Shown: piece after piece, positions 26,987 to 35,968 of the stretch
Position numbering within the stretch: position 1 is the first letter of the stretch
How the letters are laid out: the number at the start of each line of letters is the position of its first letter
NCBI GenBank assembly: GCA_030532825.1
Contig: JAUNKK010000003.1
Coordinates: 22,820 to 86,819 of the forward strand
Length of the DNA: 64,000 nucleotides
Reading direction: 5' to 3'
From: Propionibacteriaceae bacterium
GTDB lineage: Bacteria; Actinomycetota; Actinomycetes; Propionibacteriales; Propionibacteriaceae
Program-made: the position numbers and the translations under genes
The notes under the pieces: generated by a model
Database searches by the model: none
The model's input: only the letters and a program-made list of their open reading frames with translations
Told to the model about the DNA's origin: nothing

Positions 26987-28621
26987 ATGACCGAGCGCGA
27001 CGATGTAACAGGTCTACCCAATCTGATGACCTCGACGGGGCGAGTTGCCCCGGTCCGGTCCAGGAAGCCGATCTACCTCGACATGCTGCCACCCTGCAAT
27101 GCGGGGTGCCCGGCGGGGGAGAACATCCAGGAATGGCTGCGCCTCATCAAAATGGGCGACCAGGAAGCAGCCTGGCGGCAACTAACCCTCGACAACCCAT
27201 TTCCCGCGATCCACGGGCGGGTCTGCTACCACCCGTGCGAGACCGCGTGTAACCGTAAGGATGTCGACGCGGCGGTCTCCATCCACTCCGTGGAGCGCTA
27301 CCTTGGCGACCTGGCCTTGGAACGCAGCTGGGCCTTCGACCTGCCGCGCCGCTCCTCTGGGCGTCGAGTACTGGTGATTGGCGCAGGCCCGTCCGGGCTG
27401 TCCGCCGCCTACCACCTACGGCGGCTCGGGCACGAAGTCGAAATCCACGACGCCTCCGACGCCCCGGGCGGCATGATGCGCTACGGCATCCCTGAATATC
27501 GCCTGCCTCGGGATGTCCTAGACGCCGAGATCAAGCGCATCACGGACATGGGCGTGGTCATCCGCACACAGAAACCCGTCGACGACCTGCTCGCCACGCA
27601 GATCGAGGGTCGGTTCGACGCGGTGTTCGTGGCCATCGGCGCCCACCTGTCCAAGCGCGTCGACATCCCCACCACCGACGCCACCCGGATGGTGGACGCC
27701 GTCAGCTTCCTGCGCGATGTCGCCAGCGGCGAGCGTCCCGTCATCGGGCGGCGCGTGGCTGTTTACGGTGGCGGCAACACCGCCATGGATGCGGCCCGCG
27801 TGGCCCGTCGGCTCGGGGCCGAGGAGTCGGTCATCGTGTATCGCCGCACCGTCGAGCAGATGCCCGCCCACGTCGAAGAGCGCGAGAGCGCCGAGGAAGA
27901 GGGCGTGAAGATGAACTGGCTACGCACCATCACTGAGATGGACGAGGAGGATCTCACCGTCGAGATCATGGAGCTCGACGAGAACGGCAAGCCCCGCGGC
28001 ACCGGTCGCTTCGAAAAGCTGGCGGCTGACACCGTCATCCTGGCCGTCGGGCAGGAAGCTGACACCGGGTTCCTGCACTCGATCCCCGGCATGGTCTTTG
28101 ACCGAGATGTGGTGCGCGTCGACCCGCAGACCCTCATGACGGATGTGCCCGGCATCTTTGCGGGCGGCGACATGGTGCCCAGCGAGCGCACCGTCACCGT
28201 CGGCGTCGGCCACGGCAAGAAGGCCGCGAAGTGCATCGACAAGTGGCTGAACCTGGATGCCAGCCCCGCTCCGGACAAGCATCCCATCGTCACCCTAGAC
28301 GGCATGCACCTGTGGTACTTCGGCGGTCACGGCCGGCGTGTCCAGGCGGAGGAAGCCCCCGAGACCCGCATCTCCGACTTCGGGGAGATCGTCGCCGGGC
28401 TCAGCCCCGAGGAGGCCGAGTTCGAGGCCCGCCGGTGCCTGTCCTGCGGAAACTGCTTCGAGTGCGACGGCTGCCTGGGGGCCTGCCCCGAGGACGCTGT
28501 CATCAAGCTCGGCCCCGGCAACCGGTACCGCTTCGACTACGAGCGTTGCACCGGTTGTGCCACCTGCTTCGAGCAGTGCCCCGTCCACGCCATTGAGATG
28601 ATCCCGGAGAACCAGCGATGA
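26987..28621 (+). CDS. GltD-like FAD/NAD(P) oxidoreductase fused to ferredoxin domains
   Basis: A 544-residue flavoprotein like the small subunit of glutamate synthase, with extra iron-sulfur clusters. Order: N-terminal Cys-rich [4Fe-4S] domain (CNAGCPAGENIQEWL and GRVCYHPCETACNRKD, residues about 37-95), FAD site VLVIGAGPSGLSAAYHL, NAD(P) site VAVYGGGNTAMDAARVAR, second FAD motif GIFAGGDMV, then a C-terminal ferredoxin domain with CLSCGNCFECDGCLGACP and CTGCATCFEQCP. It probably passes electrons between ferredoxin and NAD(P)H. It overlaps nifJ by 4 nt, so it is the likely redox partner of that enzyme (inference). Confidence 0.9.
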   Translation: MTERDDVTGLPNLMTSTGRVAPVRSRKPIYLDMLPPCNAGCPAGENIQEWLRLIKMGDQEAAWRQLTLDNPFPAIHGRVCYHPCETACNRKDVDAAVSIHSVERYLGDLALERSWAFDLPRRSSGRRVLVIGAGPSGLSAAYHLRRLGHEVEIHDASDAPGGMMRYGIPEYRLPRDVLDAEIKRITDMGVVIRTQKPVDDLLATQIEGRFDAVFVAIGAHLSKRVDIPTTDATRMVDAVSFLRDVASGERPVIGRRVAVYGGGNTAMDAARVARRLGAEESVIVYRRTVEQMPAHVEERESAEEEGVKMNWLRTITEMDEEDLTVEIMELDENGKPRGTGRFEKLAADTVILAVGQEADTGFLHSIPGMVFDRDVVRVDPQTLMTDVPGIFAGGDMVPSERTVTVGVGHGKKAAKCIDKWLNLDASPAPDKHPIVTLDGMHLWYFGGHGRRVQAEEAPETRISDFGEIVAGLSPEEAEFEARRCLSCGNCFECDGCLGACPEDAVIKLGPGNRYRFDYERCTGCATCFEQCPVHAIEMIPENQR

Positions 28622-31600
28622 ACCAGCGCACCATCCTCGACGGTAACGAAGCCGCCGCCGACGTCGCCTACCGGCTGAGCGAACTCTGTTCCATCTATCC
28701 CATCACCCCTAGCTCCACCATGGCGGAGCTCGCCGACGAATGGTCCTCGCACGGCAGGCAGAACGTCTTCGGGACCGTGCCGACCGTCGTCGAAATGCAG
28801 TCCGAGGGCGGTGCCGCCGGCGCGATGCACGGCGCGCTGCAGGGCGGGGCCCTGTCCACCACCTTCACCGCCTCGCAAGGTCTGCTGCTGATGATCCCGA
28901 ACATGTACCGGATCGCGGGCGAGTTGACCTCGACGGTGTTCCACGTGGCGGCCCGCTCCCTGGCGGCCCAGGGGCTATCGATCTTCGGCGACCACCAAGA
29001 CGTGATGGCGGTGCGTCAGACCGGATGCTGCCTGCTCAGCTCCGCCTCCGTGCAGGAGGCCCACGACATGGCCGCCGTCGCCCACCTAGCGACGCTGCGG
29101 GCACGGCTTCCATTCGTGCACTTCTTCGATGGTTTCCGCACCAGCCATGAGCTGAACACGTTGACGAAGCTCACCGACGATCAGCTGCGCCAGCTGGTCC
29201 CCACCGAGTTGATCCGCGAGCACCGCGCCCGCGCCCTCAGCCCAGAGAATCCCTTTATTCGCGGCACCGCCCAGAACCCCGACACCTACTTCCAGTCCCG
29301 CGAAACAGCGAACACCTACTATGACGCTGTGCCGGGCATCTTGACCGAGGTGATGGAGCGATTCGCGGAGATCGCCGGGCGCCACTACTCGCTGGTCGAA
29401 TACCACGGACACCCCGAAGCCGACCGCGTCGTGGTGATCATGGGCTCCGGCATCGAAACGGTCACCCCCGTCGTGGACCACCTCAACGAGCGGGGCCACA
29501 AGGTCGGGGCGTTGTTCGTGCGGCTCTTCAGGCCCTTCCCGAAGGCCGAGCTGCTGGCAGCGCTGCCCGCAACGGCGGTGAAGGTGGCGGTGCTGGACCG
29601 CACCAAGGAGCCAGGCTCCGGCGGGGAGCCGCTGTTCCTCGACGTGGCCTCGGCCGTCGGCGAGGCGGTGGCGCGCGGAGAGAGGGCAAGCATGCCGGTG
29701 GTCTGCGGTGGCCGCTACGGCCTGTCCAGCAAAGAGTTCACACCCGCGATGGCGCTGGCGATCTTCGAGGAACTCGCTAAGCCGCAGCCCCGGCCGCGCT
29801 TCACCGTCGGCATTAACGACGACGTCACCCACCTGTCCCTGGAAGTCGACCCCAGCTTCGAGTTGGTTGACGACGAGACTCACCGCGCCGTGTTCTACGG
29901 CCTCGGCTCGGACGGCACTGTGGGTGCCAACAAGAACACCATCAAGATCATTGGTTCCGACCCCGACACTTATGCTCAGGGGTACTTCGTCTACGACTCC
30001 AAGAAGTCCGGGTCCCGCACGGTCAGTCACCTGCGGTTCGGCCCCAATCCCATCAAGGCGCCCTATCTGGTGACCACGTCGAACTTCATCGGCTGCCACC
30101 ACTGGTCGATCCTGGAGCGCGTCGACGTCCTGGAGTTCGCCCAGCCTGGGGCGACGCTGCTGCTGAACTCGCCCTATCCGGCCGATGAGGTATGGGAGCA
30201 CCTGCCGCGCCCCATGCAGGAGAGGATCGTCGAGCTTGGCCTCGACGTCCACGTCATCGACGCCTCCGCCGTCGCGCGGGCCGCGGGTCTCGGGTCGCGC
30301 ACCAACACCGTGCTGCAAACCTGTTTCTTCGCGATCTCCGGGGTGCTGCCCCGCGACGAAGCCATCGCCAAGGTCAAGGAGGCCATCACCAAGACCTACG
30401 CCCGCAAGTCGATGGCCATCGTCGCGAAGAACCACGAGGCCGTCGATGCCTCTCTCGCCCATCTTCACCAGGTCGAGGTGCCGAAAGTAGCGTCGGGGGA
30501 GCGGGAGATGATCCCGCCCGTGCCAGCGGACGCGCCCCAGTTCGTGCGCAGCGTCACGGCAACGATGCTGTCGGGCCGTGGCGACGACCTGCCAGTCTCG
30601 GCGCTGCCTGCCGATGGCTCCTATCCGTCGGGCACCACCCGCTACGAGAAGCGCAACGTCAGCGAGATCATCGCGGTCTGGGACAACGAGGCTTGCATCC
30701 AGTGCGGGAACTGCTCTTTCGTGTGTCCACACGCGGTGCTGCGTGCCAAGTACTACCCGACGGAGCTGGCCGACGGCGCCCCCGAGGGCTTCCTGGTCCA
30801 GCCGCTCGACGCGGCAGGCCTGCCGGACACCAGCTACACGCTGCAGGTGTACGCGGAAGACTGCACGGGCTGCGGACTGTGCGTCGAGGCGTGCCCTGTC
30901 AAGCCCATTGGGCAACCGAACCGCCGCGCCATCAACCTTGAGCCCGTCCTGGACCGGTCGAAGGAAAAGGAGGCGGTGAAGTTTTTCGAAACCATCCCAC
31001 TGAACGACCGCCGCAACGTCGACTTCGGGACCGTGCGCGGCACCCAGTTCCTGGAGCCGCTGTTCGAGTTCTCCGGGGCCTGCGCGGGCTGCGGCGAGAC
31101 GCCGTACCTGAAGCTGCTGACGCAGCTGTTCGGGGACCGGGTGACGGTGGCCAACGCGACGGGCTGCTCCTCGATCTACGGCGGCAACCTGCCGACGACA
31201 CCCTGGGCCAAGAACGCTTCAGGGCGCGGACCGGCGTGGTCGAACTCGCTGTTCGAGGACAACGCCGAGTTTGGGCTAGGCCTCAGGCTGGCTGCCGACC
31301 TGCACCGCGACATGGCGCGTCGCCTGCTAGAGGAACTGCGTGCCGAGATTGATGATGACGAGCTGATCGACGCCCTGCTGGCCGCCAAGCAGCGGATGGA
31401 GTCGGGCCTAGCCCGGCAGGCGGCGCGCGTCGAGCGACTGAAGGCGCGGCTGGCGGAGTTGAGCGGCCCCAAGGTCGAGGACCTCAAGAGCGTCTGCGAC
31501 CACCTGCTGCGGCGCTCTGTGTGGATCGTTGGTGGCGACGGCTGGGCCTACGACATCGGGTCCGCGGGCGTCGACCACGTGCTGGCCTCGGGTCGCAACA

Positions 31601-32205
31601 TCAACGTGCTGGTCATGGACACGGAGGTCTACTCCAACACCGGCGGGCAGGCCTCCAAGTCGACGCCGCTGGGCGCCGTCGCGAAATTCGCCTCCGCAGG
31701 CAAGCACACCAACAAAAAAGACATGGCGATGCAGGCCATGGCCTACGGGTCGGTGTACGTGGCGCGGGTGGCGATGGGCGCCGACCCGCAGCAGACGCTG
31801 AAGGCCTTCCGGGAGGCGGAGGCCTACGAGGGGCCGAGCCTCATCATCGCCTACAGCCACTGCATCGCCCACGGCATCGACATCCGCAAGGGTCTAGAGC
31901 AGCAGTACCGGGCCGTGAACTCCGGCCACTGGCCGCTCATGCGCTACAACCCGGTGATCCGGGAGGCCGGTGGCAACCCGTTCCTGCTGGACTCGCCCCG
32001 GCCGCGGCTGAAGTTGACCGAGTACCAGAGCGCCGAGCTTCGCTACAAGGTGCTGCGCGCCGCCGATCCAGAGGAGGCGGACCGGCTCATCGCCATCGCC
32101 CAGGCTCAGGTGGATCGCCGCTGGGCCGAGTACGAGGAACTGGCGTTGCGCGGTGCCGAGAAATTCGCCGCCGACCCGCGCAAGGAGGAATCATGGCAGA
32201 TCTGA
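28618..32205 (+). CDS. nifJ: Pyruvate:ferredoxin (flavodoxin) oxidoreductase
   Basis: Oxidative decarboxylation of pyruvate to acetyl-CoA and CO2 with reduction of ferredoxin or flavodoxin. The single 1195-residue chain has the full set of domains: pyrimidine TPP domain (SIYPITPSSTMAELADEW), transketolase-C-like and gamma domains, a two-cluster ferredoxin insert (CIQCGNCSFVCPHAVL; CTGCGLCVEACPVKP), and the TPP domain (CAGCGETPYLKL, NATGCSSIYGG, DTEVYSNTGGQASKSTPLGA). ATG overlaps the GltD-like gene. It is oxygen-sensitive in most hosts, which points to anaerobic or microaerobic growth. Confidence 0.97.
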   Translation: MNQRTILDGNEAAADVAYRLSELCSIYPITPSSTMAELADEWSSHGRQNVFGTVPTVVEMQSEGGAAGAMHGALQGGALSTTFTASQGLLLMIPNMYRIAGELTSTVFHVAARSLAAQGLSIFGDHQDVMAVRQTGCCLLSSASVQEAHDMAAVAHLATLRARLPFVHFFDGFRTSHELNTLTKLTDDQLRQLVPTELIREHRARALSPENPFIRGTAQNPDTYFQSRETANTYYDAVPGILTEVMERFAEIAGRHYSLVEYHGHPEADRVVVIMGSGIETVTPVVDHLNERGHKVGALFVRLFRPFPKAELLAALPATAVKVAVLDRTKEPGSGGEPLFLDVASAVGEAVARGERASMPVVCGGRYGLSSKEFTPAMALAIFEELAKPQPRPRFTVGINDDVTHLSLEVDPSFELVDDETHRAVFYGLGSDGTVGANKNTIKIIGSDPDTYAQGYFVYDSKKSGSRTVSHLRFGPNPIKAPYLVTTSNFIGCHHWSILERVDVLEFAQPGATLLLNSPYPADEVWEHLPRPMQERIVELGLDVHVIDASAVARAAGLGSRTNTVLQTCFFAISGVLPRDEAIAKVKEAITKTYARKSMAIVAKNHEAVDASLAHLHQVEVPKVASGEREMIPPVPADAPQFVRSVTATMLSGRGDDLPVSALPADGSYPSGTTRYEKRNVSEIIAVWDNEACIQCGNCSFVCPHAVLRAKYYPTELADGAPEGFLVQPLDAAGLPDTSYTLQVYAEDCTGCGLCVEACPVKPIGQPNRRAINLEPVLDRSKEKEAVKFFETIPLNDRRNVDFGTVRGTQFLEPLFEFSGACAGCGETPYLKLLTQLFGDRVTVANATGCSSIYGGNLPTTPWAKNASGRGPAWSNSLFEDNAEFGLGLRLAADLHRDMARRLLEELRAEIDDDELIDALLAAKQRMESGLARQAARVERLKARLAELSGPKVEDLKSVCDHLLRRSVWIVGGDGWAYDIGSAGVDHVLASGRNINVLVMDTEVYSNTGGQASKSTPLGAVAKFASAGKHTNKKDMAMQAMAYGSVYVARVAMGADPQQTLKAFREAEAYEGPSLIIAYSHCIAHGIDIRKGLEQQYRAVNSGHWPLMRYNPVIREAGGNPFLLDSPRPRLKLTEYQSAELRYKVLRAADPEEADRLIAIAQAQVDRRWAEYEELALRGAEKFAADPRKEESWQI

Positions 32206-33206
32206 GCACCCGCTATCTGGGGCTAGAGCTGCGTAACCCCGTCGTCGCCTCGGCGGGGCCGCTCACACAGACCGTCGACGGCATCAAGGCCCTGGCCGAC
32301 GCCGGGGTGGGCGCGGTCACGATGTTCTCGCTATTCGAGGAGCAGCTGTCACAGGATGCCGAGCGTCTAGTCGAGTTGGAGGAGAGCTTCGCCGACCTGT
32401 CCCCCGAAGCCTCCAGCTTCTTTCCAGAAGTCCCCCGAGCAGAGGCGGGTGCCGTCACCCAATACCTCAACCTGGTGTCGGCGGGGGCCGCGGCCATCGA
32501 CGTGCCCCTCATCGCATCACTCAACGGAGCCTCCCATGGGGGCTGGACCCAGTCGGCACGGCTGCTCCAGGAGGCCGGGGCCGCGGCCATCGAACTCAAC
32601 ATCTACTACGTGCCCGGTGACCTCGCGCTGGACGGTCCCCAGGTGGAGCAGCGTCACGTTGACATCCTGACCGCCGTCAAAGAGACTGTCAGCATCCCCG
32701 TCACGGCGAAGCTGAGCCCGTACTTCTCGTCGGTGGGTGCGATGTGCAGGCGCCTCGACGCGGCCGGGGCCGATGGGCTGGTGCTGTTCAACCGTTTCCT
32801 GCAACCAGACATCGATCTGGAGCGCCTTGAGGTCGTCAGCGGGGTCACGCTCAGCTCTCCGCACGAGGCGCGCCTGCCTCGCACCTGGATCGCGGTGCTT
32901 CGGGACCAGGTCTCGGCCTCGTTGGCGGCGACCACTGGCGTTGAGCAGGCCGAGGACGTGGTCAAGTACATCCTGGCGGGCGCCGACGTCGTGTGTTCAA
33001 CCTCTGCGTTGGTGCGTCATGGGGCGCGCCGGGCGACGAACCTCATCGAGGGCCTCGACACGTGGCTGGACAGCAAGCAGCTGAGCCTAAGCCAGGCCCG
33101 CGGGATGCTGGCCGTGCCCAAGCAAGCCGCAGCTGACGCCTATGAGCGCGCCGGCTATGTCGCGGCCCTGGAGAAGGCGAAGACGGTCTACGGGGCGTTG
33201 CACTGA
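32193..33206 (+). CDS. Dihydroorotate-dehydrogenase-like flavoprotein
   Basis: A 337-residue FMN barrel protein of the dihydroorotate dehydrogenase superfamily. Seen: YLGLELRNPVVASAGPLTQT start, IPLIASLNG-like strand (VPLIASLNGASHGGW), ELNIYYVP, IPVTAKLSPYFSSV, ADGLVLFNRFLQPDID and a C-terminal helix pair. The catalytic base of true dihydroorotate dehydrogenases is not evident to me, and no pyrimidine genes are near. ATG 32193 follows AAGGAGG and overlaps nifJ by 13 nt. Homologues beside nifJ are known from other bacteria but the role is unclear; electron transfer with NifJ and the GltD-like protein is an inference. Confidence 0.85.
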   Translation: MADLSTRYLGLELRNPVVASAGPLTQTVDGIKALADAGVGAVTMFSLFEEQLSQDAERLVELEESFADLSPEASSFFPEVPRAEAGAVTQYLNLVSAGAAAIDVPLIASLNGASHGGWTQSARLLQEAGAAAIELNIYYVPGDLALDGPQVEQRHVDILTAVKETVSIPVTAKLSPYFSSVGAMCRRLDAAGADGLVLFNRFLQPDIDLERLEVVSGVTLSSPHEARLPRTWIAVLRDQVSASLAATTGVEQAEDVVKYILAGADVVCSTSALVRHGARRATNLIEGLDTWLDSKQLSLSQARGMLAVPKQAAADAYERAGYVAALEKAKTVYGALH

Positions 33207-33266
33207 CCCGGGAGGCGTGACTCCGGCGACTGTCTCGATGGCTTTTTGGCCGACTGGGAATATCTT

Positions 33267-33290
33267 TTACATGTAATCGGTTTACATGTA
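33267..33290. promoter_or_regulatory. Twin palindromic operator before marR
   Basis: TTACATGTAA (33267-33276) and TTACATGTA (33282-33290) are two copies of one palindrome, 15 bp apart centre to centre, ending 2 nt before the GTG of the MarR gene. The layout fits an autoregulatory site for MarR dimers. The second copy also overlaps the likely -10 region. Confidence 0.65.
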
Positions 33291-33292
33291 GC

Positions 33293-33799
33293 GTGGTAGA
33301 GGTGACCGACGCCGAGAAGGCTCAAGTTGAGCGGACGGCCCTGTTCGACGCCTTGGTCCATGCCGAGGTGGCGCTGTGGGGCTTCCTAGAGAACGCCCTC
33401 AACCAAGTTCCCGGATCGGCCACGCTCGGGCGCTATCTGGTCCTCAAGCAGATCAAGGCAGCGGACGGAACCATGCGCGTTCAGGACATCGCGCGCCGTC
33501 AGCACTCCACGGTGGGCGCGGCCTCCCGGCTCGTCGACCGGCTCGTTTCCGACGGTCTCGTGGAGCGCGAGCCCTACCCCGGGGACCGGCGCGCCGTGCG
33601 CCTCCGACTCACCCCGGAGGGCAACCGGCGGATGGAACGCGCCGCCGAGACCTTCGAAGACGCGCTCCGTGAGGTGCTATCGGACATTGACCCCGGCACC
33701 CTGCGCGCCCTGACCCAAAGCCTCGGATTCCTAGCTGCCGCGGCTGAACGGTGCCGACTCCCGGTGCCGACCGTCCCCAGTGCAGGAGGTGCACTGTGA
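33293..33799 (+). CDS. MarR-family transcriptional regulator
   Basis: A 168-residue winged-helix repressor. Seen: IKAADGTMRVQDIARRQHST, a recognition helix HSTVGAASRLVDRLVSDG, and the wing with EREPYPGDRRAVRLRLTPEG, typical of the MarR family. GTG 33293 is used; GTG 33302 is possible. No ribosome site is visible, and the operator ends 2 nt upstream, so a near-leaderless message is likely. The GTGA overlap with the transporter ATPase gene puts it in one operon with the osmoprotectant system, which it probably controls. A variant of the OpuC/BusR-like regulatory idea, but of MarR type. Confidence 0.87.
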   Translation: MVEVTDAEKAQVERTALFDALVHAEVALWGFLENALNQVPGSATLGRYLVLKQIKAADGTMRVQDIARRQHSTVGAASRLVDRLVSDGLVEREPYPGDRRAVRLRLTPEGNRRMERAAETFEDALREVLSDIDPGTLRALTQSLGFLAAAAERCRLPVPTVPSAGGAL

Positions 33800-34632
33800 T
33801 TACCTTTGACAACGTTTCCAAGATCTACCCCGATGGCACCGTCGCGGTTGATGGCGTGAGCCTGGAGGTGGCGGAGAACTCCACCACCGTGCTGCTCGGC
33901 ACATCCGGCTCCGGCAAAACCACCATGATGCGCATGGTCAACCGCATGGTGAGTCCCACATCCGGTCAGGTGCTGGTGGCTGGCTCCGACGTGGCCGAGT
34001 CGCACCCCGTCAAGCTGCGCCGCTCCATCGGGTACGTGCTGCAAGACGGTGGTCTGTTCCCGCATCGCCGGGTCATCGACAACATCACCACCGTCCCTAT
34101 CCTCGACGGGGTACCGAAGGCCAAGGCGCAAGGAAACGCCCTAGAGCTGATGGACATAGTGGGGCTCGACCGCGACCTGGCCTCCCGGTTCCCAGCCCAG
34201 CTGTCGGGCGGGCAACGGCAGCGCGTGGGCGTGGCGCGGGCGCTGGCCAACGATTCCAAGATTCTGCTGATGGACGAGCCTTTCGGTGCGTTGGACCCGC
34301 TGGTGCGCGCTGACCTCCAGCAAGAGTTGCGGGCGCTGCAGCACCGGATCGGGGTGACGATTCTATTCGTCACCCACGACGTGGACGAGGCCTTCCTGCT
34401 GGGTGATCAGATCGTTGTGCTGCGGACCGGCGGCGTCATGGCGCAGGCCGGCACCCCCCAGGAGCTGTTGTCCAACCCCGCAGACGAGTTCGTAGCCGAC
34501 TTCGTCGGGGCCAAGGCCTCACGCCGACAACTGCGCGCCACCGACGTGGACGGGGTCAGGCTGATACTGGACGAGGCCGGGAGGCCTCTCGGCACCCTTT
34601 CGTCCGATGAGGTAACGGAGGCGGCGTCGTGA
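33796..34632 (+). CDS. Osmoprotectant ABC transporter, ATP-binding protein
   Basis: ATPase of a compatible-solute (glycine betaine/choline/carnitine-type) importer, 278 residues. Seen: Walker A GTSGSGKTT, Q-loop YVLQDGGLFPHRRV, signature LSGGQRQRVGVARAL, Walker B ILLMDEPFGALDP and H-loop VTHDVDEA. AGGAGGTG precedes GTG 33796, inside the marR end. The protein lacks a full CBS pair; only a short tail follows residue 240. It is followed by two permeases and one binding protein in a tightly overlapping operon, the OpuC order. Confidence 0.92.
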   Translation: MITFDNVSKIYPDGTVAVDGVSLEVAENSTTVLLGTSGSGKTTMMRMVNRMVSPTSGQVLVAGSDVAESHPVKLRRSIGYVLQDGGLFPHRRVIDNITTVPILDGVPKAKAQGNALELMDIVGLDRDLASRFPAQLSGGQRQRVGVARALANDSKILLMDEPFGALDPLVRADLQQELRALQHRIGVTILFVTHDVDEAFLLGDQIVVLRTGGVMAQAGTPQELLSNPADEFVADFVGAKASRRQLRATDVDGVRLILDEAGRPLGTLSSDEVTEAAS

Positions 34633-35279
34633 AATGGCTGATGGAGAACTGGCAGGAGGTGGTGCAGTTGACTGCCGTTCACCTAACCCTAGCCGTGGCG
34701 GCGATCGTGGCGGCGACCCTCGTCGCGGTTCCGCTCGGGCGACTGGCTAGTGAACAGCCGCGGTTGGGGGGTGGGCTGCTGACCGCCTTGGCGTTGCTGT
34801 ATGCGGTCCCATCCCTGCCGCTACTCGTGGTCATTCCGGTGATCATCGGTACTCCTATGCGTTCCCCCGTGAACATGGTCGTCGTTCTGACGATCTACGG
34901 CGTCTCGGTGCTGGTCGGCCACGCCGCGCAGGCGTTCCGCGCCGTGCCACGTGACGTACGCGAGGCCGCGCGGGCCATTGGCATGGGCGGCTGGCGTCGC
35001 TTCTGGGATGTCGAGCTACCCTTGGCGGTGCCTGTGTTGGTCGCCGGCGTGCGGGTGGTGGCCAGTTCCACCGTGTCCCTCGTCACCGTCGGGGCTGTCA
35101 TCGGGGTGCAGTCCCTTGGCTCGTTGTTCACCGATGGGTTCCAGCGCAACCTGGTGGAGTTGGTGCTGGTCGGGGTCACCATGACGGTGCTGTTGGCGCT
35201 GGCCGTCGATGGGCTGATCCTGCTGGTTGGCCGCGCCCTTACCCCGTGGAACCGGGTAAGTCAGGCGGTGTCAGCATGA
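34629..35279 (+). CDS. Osmoprotectant ABC transporter permease 1
   Basis: A 216-residue inner-membrane permease with about five or six helices. The ABC coupling motif is seen in REAARAIGMGGWRRFWDVEL followed by PLAVPVLVAG. GTG 34629 overlaps the ATPase stop by 4 nt. The hydrophobic segments include LTLAVAAIVAATLVAVPLG and LLTALALLYAVPSLPLLVVI. It should pair with the second permease to form a heterodimeric channel. Confidence 0.9.
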   Translation: MKWLMENWQEVVQLTAVHLTLAVAAIVAATLVAVPLGRLASEQPRLGGGLLTALALLYAVPSLPLLVVIPVIIGTPMRSPVNMVVVLTIYGVSVLVGHAAQAFRAVPRDVREAARAIGMGGWRRFWDVELPLAVPVLVAGVRVVASSTVSLVTVGAVIGVQSLGSLFTDGFQRNLVELVLVGVTMTVLLALAVDGLILLVGRALTPWNRVSQAVSA

Positions 35280-35968
35280 ACTTGTTTGTTGAAGCGCTGC
35301 GCTGGATCGCCGCACCCGCGAACTGGACGGGGACGGGCGGCATCACCGCCCGGCTGCTGCAGCACTTAGCCGTGACCCTCGCGGTTGTAGGTGTGGCGGC
35401 GCTTCTGGCGATCCCGGTGGGGGTTGTCATCGGGCACGCCCGCAAGGGGCAAGCTCTTGTGCCGCTCATCGCTGGGGCGGCTCGGGCGCTGCCGACCCTG
35501 GGCCTGCTGACGCTTTTCGGGCTGGCTCTGGGGATCGGTCTCGTGGCGCCGTTTCTCGCCCTGCTGATCCTCGCGATCCCGCCCTTGCTTGCGGGGGCAC
35601 ATGCGGGGGTGGCGGCGACGAGTCCCGTAACGGTCGACGCGGCCCGCGCCATCGGTCTGTCCGAACCGCAGATCCTGTTTGGGGTGGAACTGCCTGTGGC
35701 AGCCCCGATAGTGCTGGAGGGGTTGCGCTCCACGATGCTTCAGGTCATCGCCACCGCGACCTTGGCCGCCTACACCGCTGACTCGGGTCTCGGTCGTTTC
35801 CTGTTCACCGGGATTAAAGCCCGCGACTACCCCCAGATGCTCGGCGGGGCCTTGTTGGTGGTAGTCCTCGCCCTGGTGCTGGACCTATTGCTGTGGTGGC
35901 TGCAACGGGCTGTCACCCGAACCCTCGACCCAAGCCGAAAACCCGCGATAGCCAAGGAGTTCGCATGA
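35276..35968 (+). CDS. Osmoprotectant ABC transporter permease 2
   Basis: A 230-residue permease of the same family. Seen: LAVTLAVVGVAALLAIPVGV, LPTLGLLTLFGLALGIGL, and the coupling motif VDAARAIGLSEPQILFGVEL followed by PVAAPIVLEG. ATG 35276 overlaps the first permease by 4 nt; the open frame extends 30 bases further upstream without family similarity. The N-terminus (MNLFVEALRWIAAPANW) is longer than that of permease 1. Confidence 0.9.
   Translation: MNLFVEALRWIAAPANWTGTGGITARLLQHLAVTLAVVGVAALLAIPVGVVIGHARKGQALVPLIAGAARALPTLGLLTLFGLALGIGLVAPFLALLILAIPPLLAGAHAGVAATSPVTVDAARAIGLSEPQILFGVELPVAAPIVLEGLRSTMLQVIATATLAAYTADSGLGRFLFTGIKARDYPQMLGGALLVVVLALVLDLLLWWLQRAVTRTLDPSRKPAIAKEFA

Noticed and set aside
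29086..30915. 609-codon open frame on the minus strand
   Set aside because: It is opposite nifJ, whose plus-strand product has all family motifs; no independent evidence for the minus frame.
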